From: Aureitalea marina
Lineage (GTDB): Bacteria > Bacteroidota > Bacteroidia > Flavobacteriales > Flavobacteriaceae
DNA: 64,000 nucleotides
NCBI RefSeq assembly: GCF_002943755.1
Contig: NZ_MQUB01000001.1
Span: forward strand, 776,501 to 840,500
Direction: 5' to 3'
Made by a program: the position numbers and the translations under genes. Positions 1 to 9,275 of the stretch are shown here, one piece after another; position 1 is the first letter of the stretch; each line of letters begins with the position of its first letter. The notes beneath the pieces are model-generated. The model was not told the DNA's origin. It worked only from the letters and a program-made list of their open reading frames with translations, and made no database searches.

Positions 1-114
1 GAAAGAATTTAGCGCGTATTGACTGGCTAATTGCTCGATCTGCGAAGGTGAAAGCGATTGAGCTGCTGAGGTCAGGGAAAACAGTATTCCTGTGACCAGT
101 AGGAAAGAGCGCAT
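1..114 (-). CDS. N-terminus of a secreted protein (cut by window edge)
   Basis: Reading leftward from an ATG at 114, 38 codons stay open to the window edge. The peptide begins MRSFLLVTGILFSLTSAAQS, a textbook short signal peptide (Arg, hydrophobic core, small residues and AQ at the likely cleavage site), followed by a polar helix-like stretch rich in Gln and Ser. The product is therefore exported, but too little is visible to name a family. The gene starts 23 bp downstream of the porin stop on the same strand, so the two probably share a transcript. Confidence 0.6.
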   Translation of the reverse strand, partial: MRSFLLVTGILFSLTSAAQSLSPSQIEQLASQYALNSF

Positions 115-136
115 AGGGTTGTTTTGGCTAAAGGTA

Positions 137-1279
137 TCAAAAACCGATATCGATATCAAACCGTATCCGCTGTCCGGTCTCCAGGAATGGACCGTATGGG
201 ACCAACTGCTCTACGGCGAAGTACCGGGTGTTGACCTTGATCTGATCTGAGATCATATAGCCAGCCATCAATTCTAGTCCACGGTAATTGGTTAAGCGGC
301 CGTCAGGAGAATCTGCGAACGAATAATCCCAACGGGCCCAGTCGTTTTGAGCAAAGTAATCCACTGCGGAAAAGCGTTCCAATTCTTGCAAGGTGATCCT
401 GAACTTCCAGTCCCCTTTTTTCTTCAGTTTACCCACCCGGGCACTAATGACCCAGCCTGTGCGCTGGTCCTGAAGATTGTTTGGGATGGAGTCGTTCTTG
501 GTGTATTCCTGTAAATTGTGATAATAGTCTAGCTCGACCCCGACTATCGGTTTTTCGAGTAAGTCGACCCGTCCACCAAGATGCAGTATGGAGTAGTCTA
601 CGGTATAGGTCCCACCCCCGTCTGGGATGTCGGGTAAAGCGTGGAAATAGTAGAAACCCGGGAAAAGGGTCAATCGCTTATTCCAATGTTTACTCACGGC
701 TTGTATGCCTTGAAAATAGCTGTCTTCATCCAATCCGCCATTGTTGAAAATGGCAATGAAGTGCCCGGTATTTCCGCCCAGTTCATCGATCCAATTTCCG
801 GATACAGGCCACATTCCTCTTAAGGCGACTCCTTCTGGATAGACATGGTCACTCCAGAACAATTCGTTCTGTTTCTCAAAAGGAAAGGTGTTTTTTCCTG
901 CCCAGATGCGTATTCCGCCGGTAACGTATTGGCCATAGGCTTTCTCCAGGAAAATTGGCAGGGTTCCAAATTCATTAAAGGCATAACCAAGGGTCAACTG
1001 GGGGTCTTGTTGTTTCCTGCCAAATCCAGTCCTTAAGCGCGCGCCGATCTCCCAATTGGAATCCAAGTGGTAGGTGCCGCCAAACCGGACCCGGTAGCGA
1101 AGACGGGTCCTGTTATCCCTGTAAGACCCATCACTTTTGCGGGAATCCCAGTCAGGTTCTACGCGGAATCTAAAATCGCCGGTCCATGTAAATTTTTGCT
1201 GAGTGCTATCGGTCTGGGCTAAGGCCATAACCGGGAACAATAGTGATAGAGCGAGCAGTAGGGCTCTGAGTATACTCAT
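137..1279 (-). CDS. Outer-membrane beta-barrel porin, alginate-export-like
   Basis: About 380 aa. A signal peptide (MSILRALLLALSLLFPVMALAQ) is followed by alternating aromatic/polar strands typical of an outer-membrane barrel: FTWTGDFRFRVEPDWD, RTRLRYRVRFGGTYHL and a C-terminal strand ending in aromatic Phe (IRFDIDIGF). The family resembles the alginate-export/phosphate-porin-like barrels that Bacteroidota use for passive uptake; the solute cannot be told from sequence. I place the start at the ATG at 1279. A TTG 21 bp upstream would add seven residues in front of an already good signal peptide. It ends 23 bp before the next same-strand gene, suggesting a shared transcript. Confidence 0.65.
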   Translation of the reverse strand: MSILRALLLALSLLFPVMALAQTDSTQQKFTWTGDFRFRVEPDWDSRKSDGSYRDNRTRLRYRVRFGGTYHLDSNWEIGARLRTGFGRKQQDPQLTLGYAFNEFGTLPIFLEKAYGQYVTGGIRIWAGKNTFPFEKQNELFWSDHVYPEGVALRGMWPVSGNWIDELGGNTGHFIAIFNNGGLDEDSYFQGIQAVSKHWNKRLTLFPGFYYFHALPDIPDGGGTYTVDYSILHLGGRVDLLEKPIVGVELDYYHNLQEYTKNDSIPNNLQDQRTGWVISARVGKLKKKGDWKFRITLQELERFSAVDYFAQNDWARWDYSFADSPDGRLTNYRGLELMAGYMISDQIKVNTRYFAVEQLVPYGPFLETGQRIRFDIDIGF

Positions 1280-1341
1280 TAGTTGGTAATTCTGCCGCAA
1301 AGTATAAAGGTCATTTCAACCGAAAAATGACATTTGTCGCC

Positions 1342-2235
1342 TTACATGGCGTAGAAGGAATCGGACTCCAGTGGATCAGGTTGACCAGGAAGGTCAAGTA
1401 ATTGCCGGATGTTGCGATCAATGGCGGTAGAGATGGTAGACATGGCGGTGTCGTTAGGCCGGTTTTCGAATGGGTCTTGAAGGCCTAGTGCCGTTTTTTC
1501 GAGCATGAAAAAAGGCAGGGCGATGATCACTACAAGTGGTACTTCAAAGATGGTGTGTATCAGACCAGTAATAGCGATATCCAGCGTACCAATAAAGATG
1601 TAGATAAAGAAGTGTAAAAATAGCCGGTACTTCTTAGGGAATACCGTGTTCTTGATCCGTTCTGCCATTCCCATGGATGCGGTCAATCGGACCAAGGTCT
1701 CATCTATTTGAACCTGCTGATACGCATTCAGCTTATCTTCTGCCCTCAATTGATTGACGCGCTTTGCAATGGCCACATGGATACCCAAAGGGATATTGTC
1801 CTGTTTCACGATCTTGGACCATTCGGAATCTGGAATCAAATCTTCAGCCTGCTGAGCCGGTGGAAGTTTTCTCAACGCATTGGCCAGGCTGTAGCACCAG
1901 GCAATCTGTAATTGACCGATCTCCCGGACCAGCTTGTTTTCTGGTTCGTCCGTAAATTCGATCAGCTGGACGATCAAGCTCCTGGAGTCGTTTACTATGG
2001 CACCCCAGATCTTTCTTGCTTCCCACCAACGGTCATAGGACTGGTTCAGTTTGAAAGACAGAACCAGGGTGATTGCTGTACCCAGGAAGGCCGGTATGGA
2101 AATGGGGAAGTCGTATTCGATATTGAAGTAGTTGGTCACAAAGGTCATGGCAGATGAGACCAAAAGAACTATCAACAGATCAACCTTGGCCAGGTTGAAG
2201 AGGTAGCGAAGCGGTATTCGTTTTTCGAGTATCAA
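1342..2235 (-). CDS. Bestrophin family anion channel
   Basis: 297 aa. The N-terminus has the family pattern: IPLRYLFNLAKVDLLIVLLVSSAMTFV, then a second hydrophobic segment and the conserved stretch SFKLNQSYDRWWEARKIWGAIVNDSR (the RWWEAR box). Two more hydrophobic segments follow near residues 200-245, and ALGLQDPFENRPNDTAMS is the conserved C-terminal PFENRPNDTPM-type signature. Bacterial bestrophins are pentameric inner-membrane ion channels. The start appears to be TTG at 2235, since no ATG precedes the conserved region. It lies 33 bp downstream of the carboxylase gene on the same strand, without an obvious functional link. Confidence 0.88.
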   Translation of the reverse strand: MILEKRIPLRYLFNLAKVDLLIVLLVSSAMTFVTNYFNIEYDFPISIPAFLGTAITLVLSFKLNQSYDRWWEARKIWGAIVNDSRSLIVQLIEFTDEPENKLVREIGQLQIAWCYSLANALRKLPPAQQAEDLIPDSEWSKIVKQDNIPLGIHVAIAKRVNQLRAEDKLNAYQQVQIDETLVRLTASMGMAERIKNTVFPKKYRLFLHFFIYIFIGTLDIAITGLIHTIFEVPLVVIIALPFFMLEKTALGLQDPFENRPNDTAMSTISTAIDRNIRQLLDLPGQPDPLESDSFYAM

Positions 2236-2268
2236 ATAATTAGAATTTCCAGACTATGAAGATAGAAA

Positions 2269-3897
2269 TTACACCTGAATGACACCAAGATTAAAGGGTT
2301 TTTCGATGGGGGATTGGTTGGCCGCCTCTATGCCCATTGAGATCCATTTACGGGTATCCAAGGGGTCGATCACTGCATCTGTCCATATCCGGGCCGCTGC
2401 ATAATAAGGTGAGATCTGGTTGTCGTATCGGGCCTTGATCTTGTTGTAAAGCTCCTCCTCTTCTTTGGGGTCTATGGTCTTCCCCGCCTTCTTCAAGGAG
2501 GCTGTCTCTATTTGGAGCAGCACCTTGGCTGCACTCTTGCCACTCATTACGGCCAATTCGGCACTCGGCCAGGCTGCGATCAGCCTTGGGTCGTATGCCT
2601 TGCCGCACATGGCATAGTTTCCTGCCCCATAGGAGTTACCAATAACAATGGTAAACTTAGGGACCACCGAATTGCTTACCGCATTCACCATTTTGGCCCC
2701 ATCCTTAATGATGCCGCCATGTTCACTTTTACTACCTACCATAAAGCCGGTTACGTCCTGAAGGAAGACTAAGGGGATCTTCTTTTGGTTACAATTGGCA
2801 ATGAAACGGGTAGCCTTGTCGGCACTGTCGCTGTAGATTACTCCGCCAAATTGCATTTCTCCTTTCTTTGTCTTGACCACCTTTCTTTGGTTGGCGACTA
2901 TACCCACAGACCAGCCATCGATCCTGGCATAGGCACAAATAATGGTCTTTCCATAGCCTTCCTTGTACTGTTGGAAGTCGGAATTATCAACCAAGCGTTT
3001 GATGATCTCTAACATATCGTATTGGTCTCCGCGGGAGCGAGGAAGTATTCCGAAGATATCCTCCGGTTTTTCCTTGGGTTTAATGGCTTCTACACGATCA
3101 AATCCGGCTTGCTCGGGCTCACCAATTCGTCCCATGATATTGCGAATGGTCTCCAATGCATCCTTATCGTCCTTCGCTTTATAGTCCGTCACACCGCTGA
3201 TCTCGCAGTGGGTAGTGGCTCCACCCAGAGTCTCGTTATCTATGCTTTCACCTATGGCAGCTTTAACCAGGTAACTGCCGGCCAGGAAGATACTGCCGGT
3301 CTTGTCCACGATCAAAGCTTCATCACTCATGATCGGGAGATAGGCGCCCCCGGCCACACAGCTGCCCATTACGGCAGCTATCTGAGTGATCCCCATGCTG
3401 CTCATTACTGCATTATTTCTAAAGATCCGCCCAAAGTGTTCTTTGTCTGGGAAGATCTCGTCCTGCATAGGGAGATATACCCCCGCACTGTCTACCAAGT
3501 AGATGATAGGGAGTCGGTTTTCCATGGCGATCTCCTGGGCCCTCAGGTTCTTTTTGCCGGTGATCGGGAACCAGGCACCTGCCTTTACCGTAGCATCGTT
3601 GGCAACCACCACACACAATCGTTTTTGGACATAGCCTATCACAATTACCACACCTCCACTGGGGCATCCTCCGTGTTCCTGGTACATCTCATCCCCTGCA
3701 AAGGCTCCGATCTCTATCCTTTTGGATCCTTGGTCTAGTAAATGATCAATGCGTTCTCTGGCGGTGAGTTTTCCCTTCTCGTGATGCTTGTCTATCCTTT
3801 TTTGTCCTCCACCCAATTTGACCTGGGCCAGGCGTTTCTTAAGGTCGCTGAGTTGTAATCTATTGTGATCTTCGTTCTTATTGAAGTTGAGGTCCAT
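2269..3897 (-). CDS. Acyl-CoA carboxylase carboxyltransferase (beta) subunit, MCC-like
   Basis: 542 aa, the usual size of biotin-dependent acyl-CoA carboxyltransferase beta subunits. It has two crotonase-like halves: the N half carries GKLTARERIDHLLD and the oxyanion-hole region MGSCVAGGAYLPIMSDEA, the C half carries GNSYGAGNYAMCGKAYDPR. The VDSAGVYLPMQDEIFPDKEHFGRIF stretch is closer to methylcrotonyl-CoA carboxylase beta (leucine breakdown) than to propionyl-CoA carboxylase, but the substrate is an inference. It transfers carboxyl from carboxybiotin to an acyl-CoA in the cytoplasm. No biotin-carrier/biotin-carboxylase subunit is in the window. ATG at 3897 is followed directly by a charged, conserved-looking N-terminus. 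Confidence 0.85.
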   Translation of the reverse strand: MDLNFNKNEDHNRLQLSDLKKRLAQVKLGGGQKRIDKHHEKGKLTARERIDHLLDQGSKRIEIGAFAGDEMYQEHGGCPSGGVVIVIGYVQKRLCVVVANDATVKAGAWFPITGKKNLRAQEIAMENRLPIIYLVDSAGVYLPMQDEIFPDKEHFGRIFRNNAVMSSMGITQIAAVMGSCVAGGAYLPIMSDEALIVDKTGSIFLAGSYLVKAAIGESIDNETLGGATTHCEISGVTDYKAKDDKDALETIRNIMGRIGEPEQAGFDRVEAIKPKEKPEDIFGILPRSRGDQYDMLEIIKRLVDNSDFQQYKEGYGKTIICAYARIDGWSVGIVANQRKVVKTKKGEMQFGGVIYSDSADKATRFIANCNQKKIPLVFLQDVTGFMVGSKSEHGGIIKDGAKMVNAVSNSVVPKFTIVIGNSYGAGNYAMCGKAYDPRLIAAWPSAELAVMSGKSAAKVLLQIETASLKKAGKTIDPKEEEELYNKIKARYDNQISPYYAAARIWTDAVIDPLDTRKWISMGIEAANQSPIEKPFNLGVIQV

Positions 3898-4092
3898 GGG
3901 CCGTTGCTGATTTGTTCAAAAATACGAATTGCCCTTCATAATTGAGCGCCGATTCAGCCGAGTTGATATTTTATCAGAATTCCAATAATCCCCTGACGCT
4001 AAAGGCAAAAGATAAATGTGATAAATTCCCGATATTTGCTCTCCTCGCGCTACTCATTATAATTCGCGGCGCGTGTTTCAAACTAATCCATT

Positions 4093-4272
4093 ATGATGAA
4101 TAAAAATACCGTTCTTGCCTGGGCCACCTTTATAATGATCCTGGTGGGACTGGGTCTGATTGCATTAGGCGCCTTTAAGTATGACGATGTAGCAGGTTGG
4201 GGATTTGCAGCGGTTGGGATCGGATTCTTTGCCATTGCCTGGGTCTTTAATGCCCTTAAGGGGCGGGTTTAA
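4093..4272 (+). CDS. Small two-helix membrane protein
   Basis: A 59-aa ORF: MMNKNTVLAWATFIMILVGL starts helix 1 (about residues 7-28), a short polar turn KYDDVAG follows, helix 2 spans about 33-53, and the tail is basic (NALKGRV). This is a complete, well-formed two-TM mini-protein with good flavobacterial codon use, 15 bp upstream of ettA and in the same direction. It resembles the roughly 60-residue CAL67264-type membrane protein family of Flavobacteriia, known to me only as a family name without function. ATG codons at 4093 and 4096 are both possible starts. Confidence 0.75.
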   Translation: MMNKNTVLAWATFIMILVGLGLIALGAFKYDDVAGWGFAAVGIGFFAIAWVFNALKGRV

Positions 4273-4287
4273 TCCTATTCTTTAATT

Positions 4288-5979
4288 ATGTCAGACGATA
4301 AGAAGATCATCTTTTCCATGTCTGGGGTCTCCAAGACCTATCCATCGGCCCAGACACCGGTTATCAAAAATATTTACCTCAGTTTCTTTTACGGCGCCAA
4401 GATCGGCATCTTAGGACTGAACGGTAGTGGTAAATCAACCTTGCTTAAGATCATTGCCGGGGTTGATACCAATTACCAAGGCGATGTGGTTTTCTCTCCT
4501 GGATACTCTGTTGGATACCTGGAGCAGGAGCCCCAACTGGACGAATCCAAGACGGTCATCGATATCGTCAAGGAAGGCGTTCAGGAAGTGGTTGATGTAT
4601 TGGATGAATACAACAAAATAAACGATATGTTCGGGCTGCCCGAGGTGTATGAGGATGCAGACAAAATGCAGGAACTGATGGACAAGCAGGCTGCCTTGCA
4701 GGATAAGATCGACGCTACCAATGCCTGGGAGTTGGACACCAAACTGGAGATCGCCATGGATGCGCTAAGGACTCCGGAACCGGATAAACCAATATCGGTA
4801 CTTTCTGGAGGAGAGCGACGACGCGTAGCCTTGTGCAGATTGCTTCTGCAGGAGCCTGATGTGCTGTTATTGGACGAGCCTACCAACCACTTGGATGCTG
4901 AAAGTGTTCATTGGCTGGAGCACCATCTTTCTCAGTACAAGGGAACGGTGATCGCCGTTACTCACGACCGCTATTTCCTGGATAATGTAGCGGGTTGGAT
5001 CTTGGAGTTGGACAGGGGAGAGGGTATACCCTGGAAAGGGAACTATTCCTCTTGGCTGGACCAGAAAGCCAAGCGCCTCGCCCAGGAACAGAAACAAGCC
5101 AGTAAACGGCAAAAGACTTTGGAGAGAGAGTTGGAATGGGTTAGAATGGCGCCCAAAGGTCGTCAATCCAAACAAAAGGCCCGTTTGAGCAATTACGATA
5201 AACTGTTGAGTCAGGATCAGAAACAGCTGGACGAGAAGCTGGAGATCTACATCCCGAATGGACCCCGCTTGGGGACCAATGTGATAGAGGCCAATGGGGT
5301 GGCCAAGGCTTATGGCGAAAAATTGCTATACGAGGACCTCAATTTCAAATTGCCCCAGGCTGGGATAGTTGGGATCATTGGTCCAAACGGAGCCGGTAAG
5401 ACAACAATCTTTAGAATGATCATGGGCGAAGAGACTCCGGACAAGGGTAGCTTTGACGTTGGAGAGACTGCCAAGATCGCTTATGTGGATCAATCTCATT
5501 CCAATATTGATTCCAACAAGACCATTTGGGAGAATTTCTCCGATGGACAGGAGCTGATTATGATGGGTGGTCGTCAAGTGAATTCTAGGGCCTATCTAAG
5601 TAGATTCAACTTTAGTGGTTCTGAACAGAACAAGAAAGTCTCTATGCTTTCCGGTGGAGAACGCAACCGCTTACACCTGGCCATGACCTTAAAAGAAGAA
5701 GGTAATGTGTTACTTTTAGATGAGCCGACTAACGATCTTGACGTCAACACATTACGCGCGTTAGAGGAAGGGCTTGAAAATTTTGCTGGCTGTGCCGTGA
5801 TCATTTCCCACGATCGATGGTTCCTGGACCGGATCTGTACGCACATCTTAGCCTTTGAAGGGGATAGTCAGGTCTATTTCTTCGAGGGAGGATTCAGCGA
5901 TTACGAGGAGAACAAGAAGAAACGCCTGGGAGGAGACCTGCTCCCAAAACGCATCAAGTACAAGAAATTGATCCGCTAA
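4288..5979 (+). CDS. ettA: Energy-dependent translational throttle protein EttA (ABC-F ATPase)
   Basis: 563 aa, close to the 555 aa of E. coli EttA. Two ABC ATPase cassettes on one chain without membrane segments: Walker A GLNGSGKST (about 43-51) and GPNGAGKT (about 368-375), signature motifs LSGGERRR and LSGGERNR, Walker B VLLLDEPTNHLD and VLLLDEPTNDLD. A charged linker (YSSWLDQKAKRLAQEQKQ) between cassettes is the ABC-F P-site tRNA interaction motif. EttA binds the ribosomal E site and gates the first elongation cycle according to ATP/ADP level. Its stop codon overlaps the start of the HAD hydrolase by one base, so the two are cotranscribed. Confidence 0.95.
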   Translation: MSDDKKIIFSMSGVSKTYPSAQTPVIKNIYLSFFYGAKIGILGLNGSGKSTLLKIIAGVDTNYQGDVVFSPGYSVGYLEQEPQLDESKTVIDIVKEGVQEVVDVLDEYNKINDMFGLPEVYEDADKMQELMDKQAALQDKIDATNAWELDTKLEIAMDALRTPEPDKPISVLSGGERRRVALCRLLLQEPDVLLLDEPTNHLDAESVHWLEHHLSQYKGTVIAVTHDRYFLDNVAGWILELDRGEGIPWKGNYSSWLDQKAKRLAQEQKQASKRQKTLERELEWVRMAPKGRQSKQKARLSNYDKLLSQDQKQLDEKLEIYIPNGPRLGTNVIEANGVAKAYGEKLLYEDLNFKLPQAGIVGIIGPNGAGKTTIFRMIMGEETPDKGSFDVGETAKIAYVDQSHSNIDSNKTIWENFSDGQELIMMGGRQVNSRAYLSRFNFSGSEQNKKVSMLSGGERNRLHLAMTLKEEGNVLLLDEPTNDLDVNTLRALEEGLENFAGCAVIISHDRWFLDRICTHILAFEGDSQVYFFEGGFSDYEENKKKRLGGDLLPKRIKYKKLIR

Positions 5980-6671
5980 TGGCATTGAACGGGATAAAGG
6001 CAATTGCCTTTGATGCGGACGATACGCTCTGGGTAAACGAGCCCTTCTTCAGGCAGGCAGAGGAAGAATTCTGCGAGTTGATGAAGGATTATCTCCCGTC
6101 AGAAGAATGCAACAAGTTACTCTTCGACATTGAGATGCAGAACCTTCCGTTATATGGCTATGGGATCAAACCATTTACCCTTTCTCTGATCGAAGCCGCG
6201 ATCCGATTCTCCAATGGTCAGGTTCCTATTGAACGTCTTAACGTACTGATAGAGCGCGGGAAGAAAATGCTGCAGGAGCCCATCGAGCTAATCGATGGGA
6301 TAGAGGAGACCTTAAAGGCTCTAGCCCCTAATTATCGCTTGGTCATGGCGACAAAAGGAGATCTGCTGGACCAGGAAAGAAAGCTAATCAAATCTGGTCT
6401 TGAGCCTTATTTTCACCACATAGAGATCGTTTCGGATAAAACAGAGAATCAATATCGGAAACTAGTCAGTCACCTGGACATCAGACCGGAGGAATTCCTG
6501 ATGGTCGGTAACTCGGTGAAAAGCGACATTTTACCGGTTCTCAACATTGAATCCTATGCCTTTCACATTCCCTTCCACACCACCTGGGTCCATGAGTTGG
6601 TGGATGGAAGCATTGATCATCCCCGGTTCCGGGAGCTGTCCAATGCCCGGGAGATGCTGGAATTACTGTAG
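5979..6671 (+). CDS. HAD-superfamily hydrolase (phosphatase)
   Basis: 230 aa. Motif I FDADDTLW (nucleophile Asp12, acid Asp14) sits at the N-terminus. Motif II is the Thr of LVMATKGD, motif III a Lys around SDKTENQYRK, and motif IV the acidic stretch around EEFLMVGNSVKSDILP. The helical cap between motifs I and II is of C1 type, as in YjjG-like nucleotide and phosphoglycolate phosphatases; the substrate is not predictable. The ATG shares its A with the ettA stop (TAATG), a tight translational coupling. Cytoplasmic, no signal peptide. Confidence 0.85.
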   Translation: MALNGIKAIAFDADDTLWVNEPFFRQAEEEFCELMKDYLPSEECNKLLFDIEMQNLPLYGYGIKPFTLSLIEAAIRFSNGQVPIERLNVLIERGKKMLQEPIELIDGIEETLKALAPNYRLVMATKGDLLDQERKLIKSGLEPYFHHIEIVSDKTENQYRKLVSHLDIRPEEFLMVGNSVKSDILPVLNIESYAFHIPFHTTWVHELVDGSIDHPRFRELSNAREMLELL

Positions 6672-6709
6672 TTAATAACCGATCAAATCGATACAATACC
6701 GCTATAATC

Positions 6710-8737
6710 ATGAAGAAGTTCCTTTTTCTCGTTGCCTTTTGCTTATTTACCAGTTACCTCAGCGCACAGTTACAATCCGACTTCGATTATTTGGATGTTT
6801 TCCAACTGGAATACGCCAATGATCCCCAGATCTCTCCAGACGGAAACTATGTGGTCTATCGCAGAATGGGCTATGACATCATGAAAGATAGATCGGTGGG
6901 AAGCCTATGGGTGATCAGTACCACAGATCCCACGATTCATCACAAACTAACGGCAAGAGACGCTAGTGAAAGCCAGGCCCGATGGTCTCCCGATGGGAAG
7001 AAGATAGCCTTTGTGAGCAGCACGGAGAACGGCAGTGAGATCTATCTGTATTGGACAGATACCGGTGCTGTAGCTCGACTCACGCAATTGCCAGCTAGTC
7101 CTGGGAATTTGGCTTGGTCTCCCAATGGCCGGAGAATTGCCTTTACCATGAAGGTGGAAGCCAAACCACCTGTAATAGCCAAGATTCCGGCTAAACCCAA
7201 AGGTGCCAAATGGGCCGCTGCTCCAAGGATCACAGATCGGCTAAAGCATGAGGCGGATGGGGCAGGCTATATCAAACCTGGCTTTACCCACATCTTTACA
7301 ATCTCCTCAGAGGGTGGTGCACCCCGCCAGTTGACCTCCGGAGATTTCAATCATGGCGGCTCGCTATCCTGGTCGTCCAACAGCTATAAAGTATTCTTCT
7401 CTGCCAATCGCAGCGAAGATTGGGAATACGACTTCAGGAATTCTGAGGTTTATGCCTTCAATACGCAAACCTGGTTATACGAGACCTTCACAGATAGGAA
7501 CGGCCCCGATGCAGCGCCCATGGCATCCCCGGACGGAAGCTATGTTGCTTACATCGGCTTTGAGGACAAGGTACAGACCTATCAAACCAGGAAGCTGAAC
7601 CTGATGCACGCTGACGGATCGAACAAGCAGGTACTTTCTTCCAACTTGGATCGAAGCATAAGCAGGGCCAAGTGGTCTGGTGATGGTCAAGGATTGTATG
7701 TGCAGTACAACGACCTCGGCCTGACCAAGATCGGTTATATGGACCTCAGTGGAAATCTCACAGAACTGGTAAGCAATGTGGGTGGTACGACCATTGGCAG
7801 ACCTTATGCTAGTGGTGCCTTTAGTGTTGCAAAGAATGGGAAAGTAGCATATACTGTTTCCTATCCCGATCGGCCTGCCGATGTTGCCATTTATGACCCC
7901 GCTACGGGAACAGCAAAGGATCTGACCAACCTGAATGGTGATCTGATGGACTATCGAAACATGGGTATGGTGCAGGAGATCAATTATAAATCCTCCTATG
8001 ACGGCAGGGAACTGCAGGGTTGGATCGTTTATCCGCCTAAATATGAAAAGCGAAAGAGCTACCCCTTGATCGTGGAGAATCACGGCGGTCCGATACTGAA
8101 CTATGGTCCACATTTCTCGGCAGAGATGCAATTGTATGCTGCCAAGGGCTATGCCGTTTTCTATCCAAACCCGCGAGGAAGTACCAGTTACGGGGAAGAA
8201 TTCGGAAATCTGCTGTACAACAATTACCCGGGTCAGGATTATAACGATGTGATGGATGGGGTTGACGCTGTAATGGAGAAGATGAAGATCGACAAAGACC
8301 GATTGTATGTGACCGGTGGGAGTGCAGGTGGTATCATGACCGCCTGGATCGTTGGCAAGACCAACCGTTTTCGAGCCGCTGTGGTGGCCAAGCCAGTCAT
8401 GAACTGGATCTCCAAAACCTTGGTGGCAGATAACTATTACGGCTATGCTAATTCCCGTTATCCCGGCCAGCCCTGGGAGAATTTTGAGGGTTACTGGAAG
8501 TTCTCGCCCATATCCCTGGTTGGAAATGTAGAAACACCAACTATGGTTATGGTAGGGATGAACGACCTAAGAACTCCTCCAAGTGAGGCGAAGCAACTCT
8601 ATCACGCCCTGAAACTGCGTAAGATAGAGACTGTGCTGGTCGAGATACCTGAGGCTTCTCATGGGATCGCCAACCGACCGTCCAACCTGATCGCCAAGGT
8701 GGCACATACCTTGGCCTGGTTCGAGAAATACAAATGA
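6710..8737 (+). CDS. Secreted prolyl-oligopeptidase-family (S9) peptidase
   Basis: 675 aa. Signal peptide KKFLFLVAFCLFTSYLSAQ, then a WD40/TolB-like beta-propeller (repeated PDGKKIAFVSS, SPNGRRIAFTMK, SPDGSYVAYIGF blades, about residues 40-400), then a C-terminal alpha/beta-hydrolase. The nucleophile elbow is GGSAGG, an acid candidate lies in VGMNDLRTPPSEA, and the catalytic His is in EASHGI. The domain order and HGGP motif (ENHGGPILNYGP) fit S9C-type acylaminoacyl/dipeptidyl peptidases acting on small peptides in the periplasm. Its last four bases overlap the following lipoprotein start. Confidence 0.92.
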   Translation: MKKFLFLVAFCLFTSYLSAQLQSDFDYLDVFQLEYANDPQISPDGNYVVYRRMGYDIMKDRSVGSLWVISTTDPTIHHKLTARDASESQARWSPDGKKIAFVSSTENGSEIYLYWTDTGAVARLTQLPASPGNLAWSPNGRRIAFTMKVEAKPPVIAKIPAKPKGAKWAAAPRITDRLKHEADGAGYIKPGFTHIFTISSEGGAPRQLTSGDFNHGGSLSWSSNSYKVFFSANRSEDWEYDFRNSEVYAFNTQTWLYETFTDRNGPDAAPMASPDGSYVAYIGFEDKVQTYQTRKLNLMHADGSNKQVLSSNLDRSISRAKWSGDGQGLYVQYNDLGLTKIGYMDLSGNLTELVSNVGGTTIGRPYASGAFSVAKNGKVAYTVSYPDRPADVAIYDPATGTAKDLTNLNGDLMDYRNMGMVQEINYKSSYDGRELQGWIVYPPKYEKRKSYPLIVENHGGPILNYGPHFSAEMQLYAAKGYAVFYPNPRGSTSYGEEFGNLLYNNYPGQDYNDVMDGVDAVMEKMKIDKDRLYVTGGSAGGIMTAWIVGKTNRFRAAVVAKPVMNWISKTLVADNYYGYANSRYPGQPWENFEGYWKFSPISLVGNVETPTMVMVGMNDLRTPPSEAKQLYHALKLRKIETVLVEIPEASHGIANRPSNLIAKVAHTLAWFEKYK

Positions 8738-9237
8738 TGATGCGCTTTCTCGCATTATGTATGATATGGGCACTGGTCTCCTGCGGGGATTCGCCCCCGG
8801 AACCCTATCCTCTTCCTGAGAATGCAATGAATTTGATTGCGGGGGATAGTGCAAAGACCTGGATGTTGGCCAAAAGGATCAATGGTAAGGTCCGCATGAA
8901 CATGGGCGATTGCTTTCTGCACTACCGACAAACCTACCTCCAGAATGGGTCGGTTTCCGATAACAATTCTAAAGCGAAGGATTGTGGCCCAAGCTTGGTA
9001 GGTCAGTGGGAGATCACGACCACAGAAAAAGGGAATTCTTATATCAAGATCACCAGTGCCCTAATCCCAGAATTGCTGAATATTGAGGAGGATCACAAAT
9101 TCTTTCAGATCCGTTATCTCTCTGAAGATTCCTTAGTGCTCAAGTTCTCTCACAATCAATTCGGAAAAAAACAGTGGATAACCGACTACCTGGTAACCGA
9201 GAGCGTTGATGTTCCGGACCGGGATTTTCACCACTAA
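8734..9237 (+). CDS. Lipocalin-like lipoprotein of unknown function
   Basis: 167 aa. The N-terminus ends in a lipobox (ALVSC, lipidated Cys about residue 17). The mature part reads like a small lipocalin-type barrel: KTWMLAKRINGKV, then alternating strands such as LVGQWEITTTEKGNSYIKI and RYLSEDSLVLKFS. This pattern is seen in flavobacterial lipocalin-like lipoproteins, but no ligand can be inferred. The ATG overlaps the S9 peptidase stop (ATGA), so it is translationally coupled to an exported peptidase. The next gene is convergent. Confidence 0.6.
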   Translation: MMMRFLALCMIWALVSCGDSPPEPYPLPENAMNLIAGDSAKTWMLAKRINGKVRMNMGDCFLHYRQTYLQNGSVSDNNSKAKDCGPSLVGQWEITTTEKGNSYIKITSALIPELLNIEEDHKFFQIRYLSEDSLVLKFSHNQFGKKQWITDYLVTESVDVPDRDFHH

Positions 9238-9275
9238 AGGGATTATTTAAATTTCCCAATAAAAAAACACAATTG

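Noticed and set aside
3022-3738. 238-codon plus-strand ORF
   Set aside because: Lies antisense to the carboxyltransferase gene, whose motifs are intact; a shadow frame.
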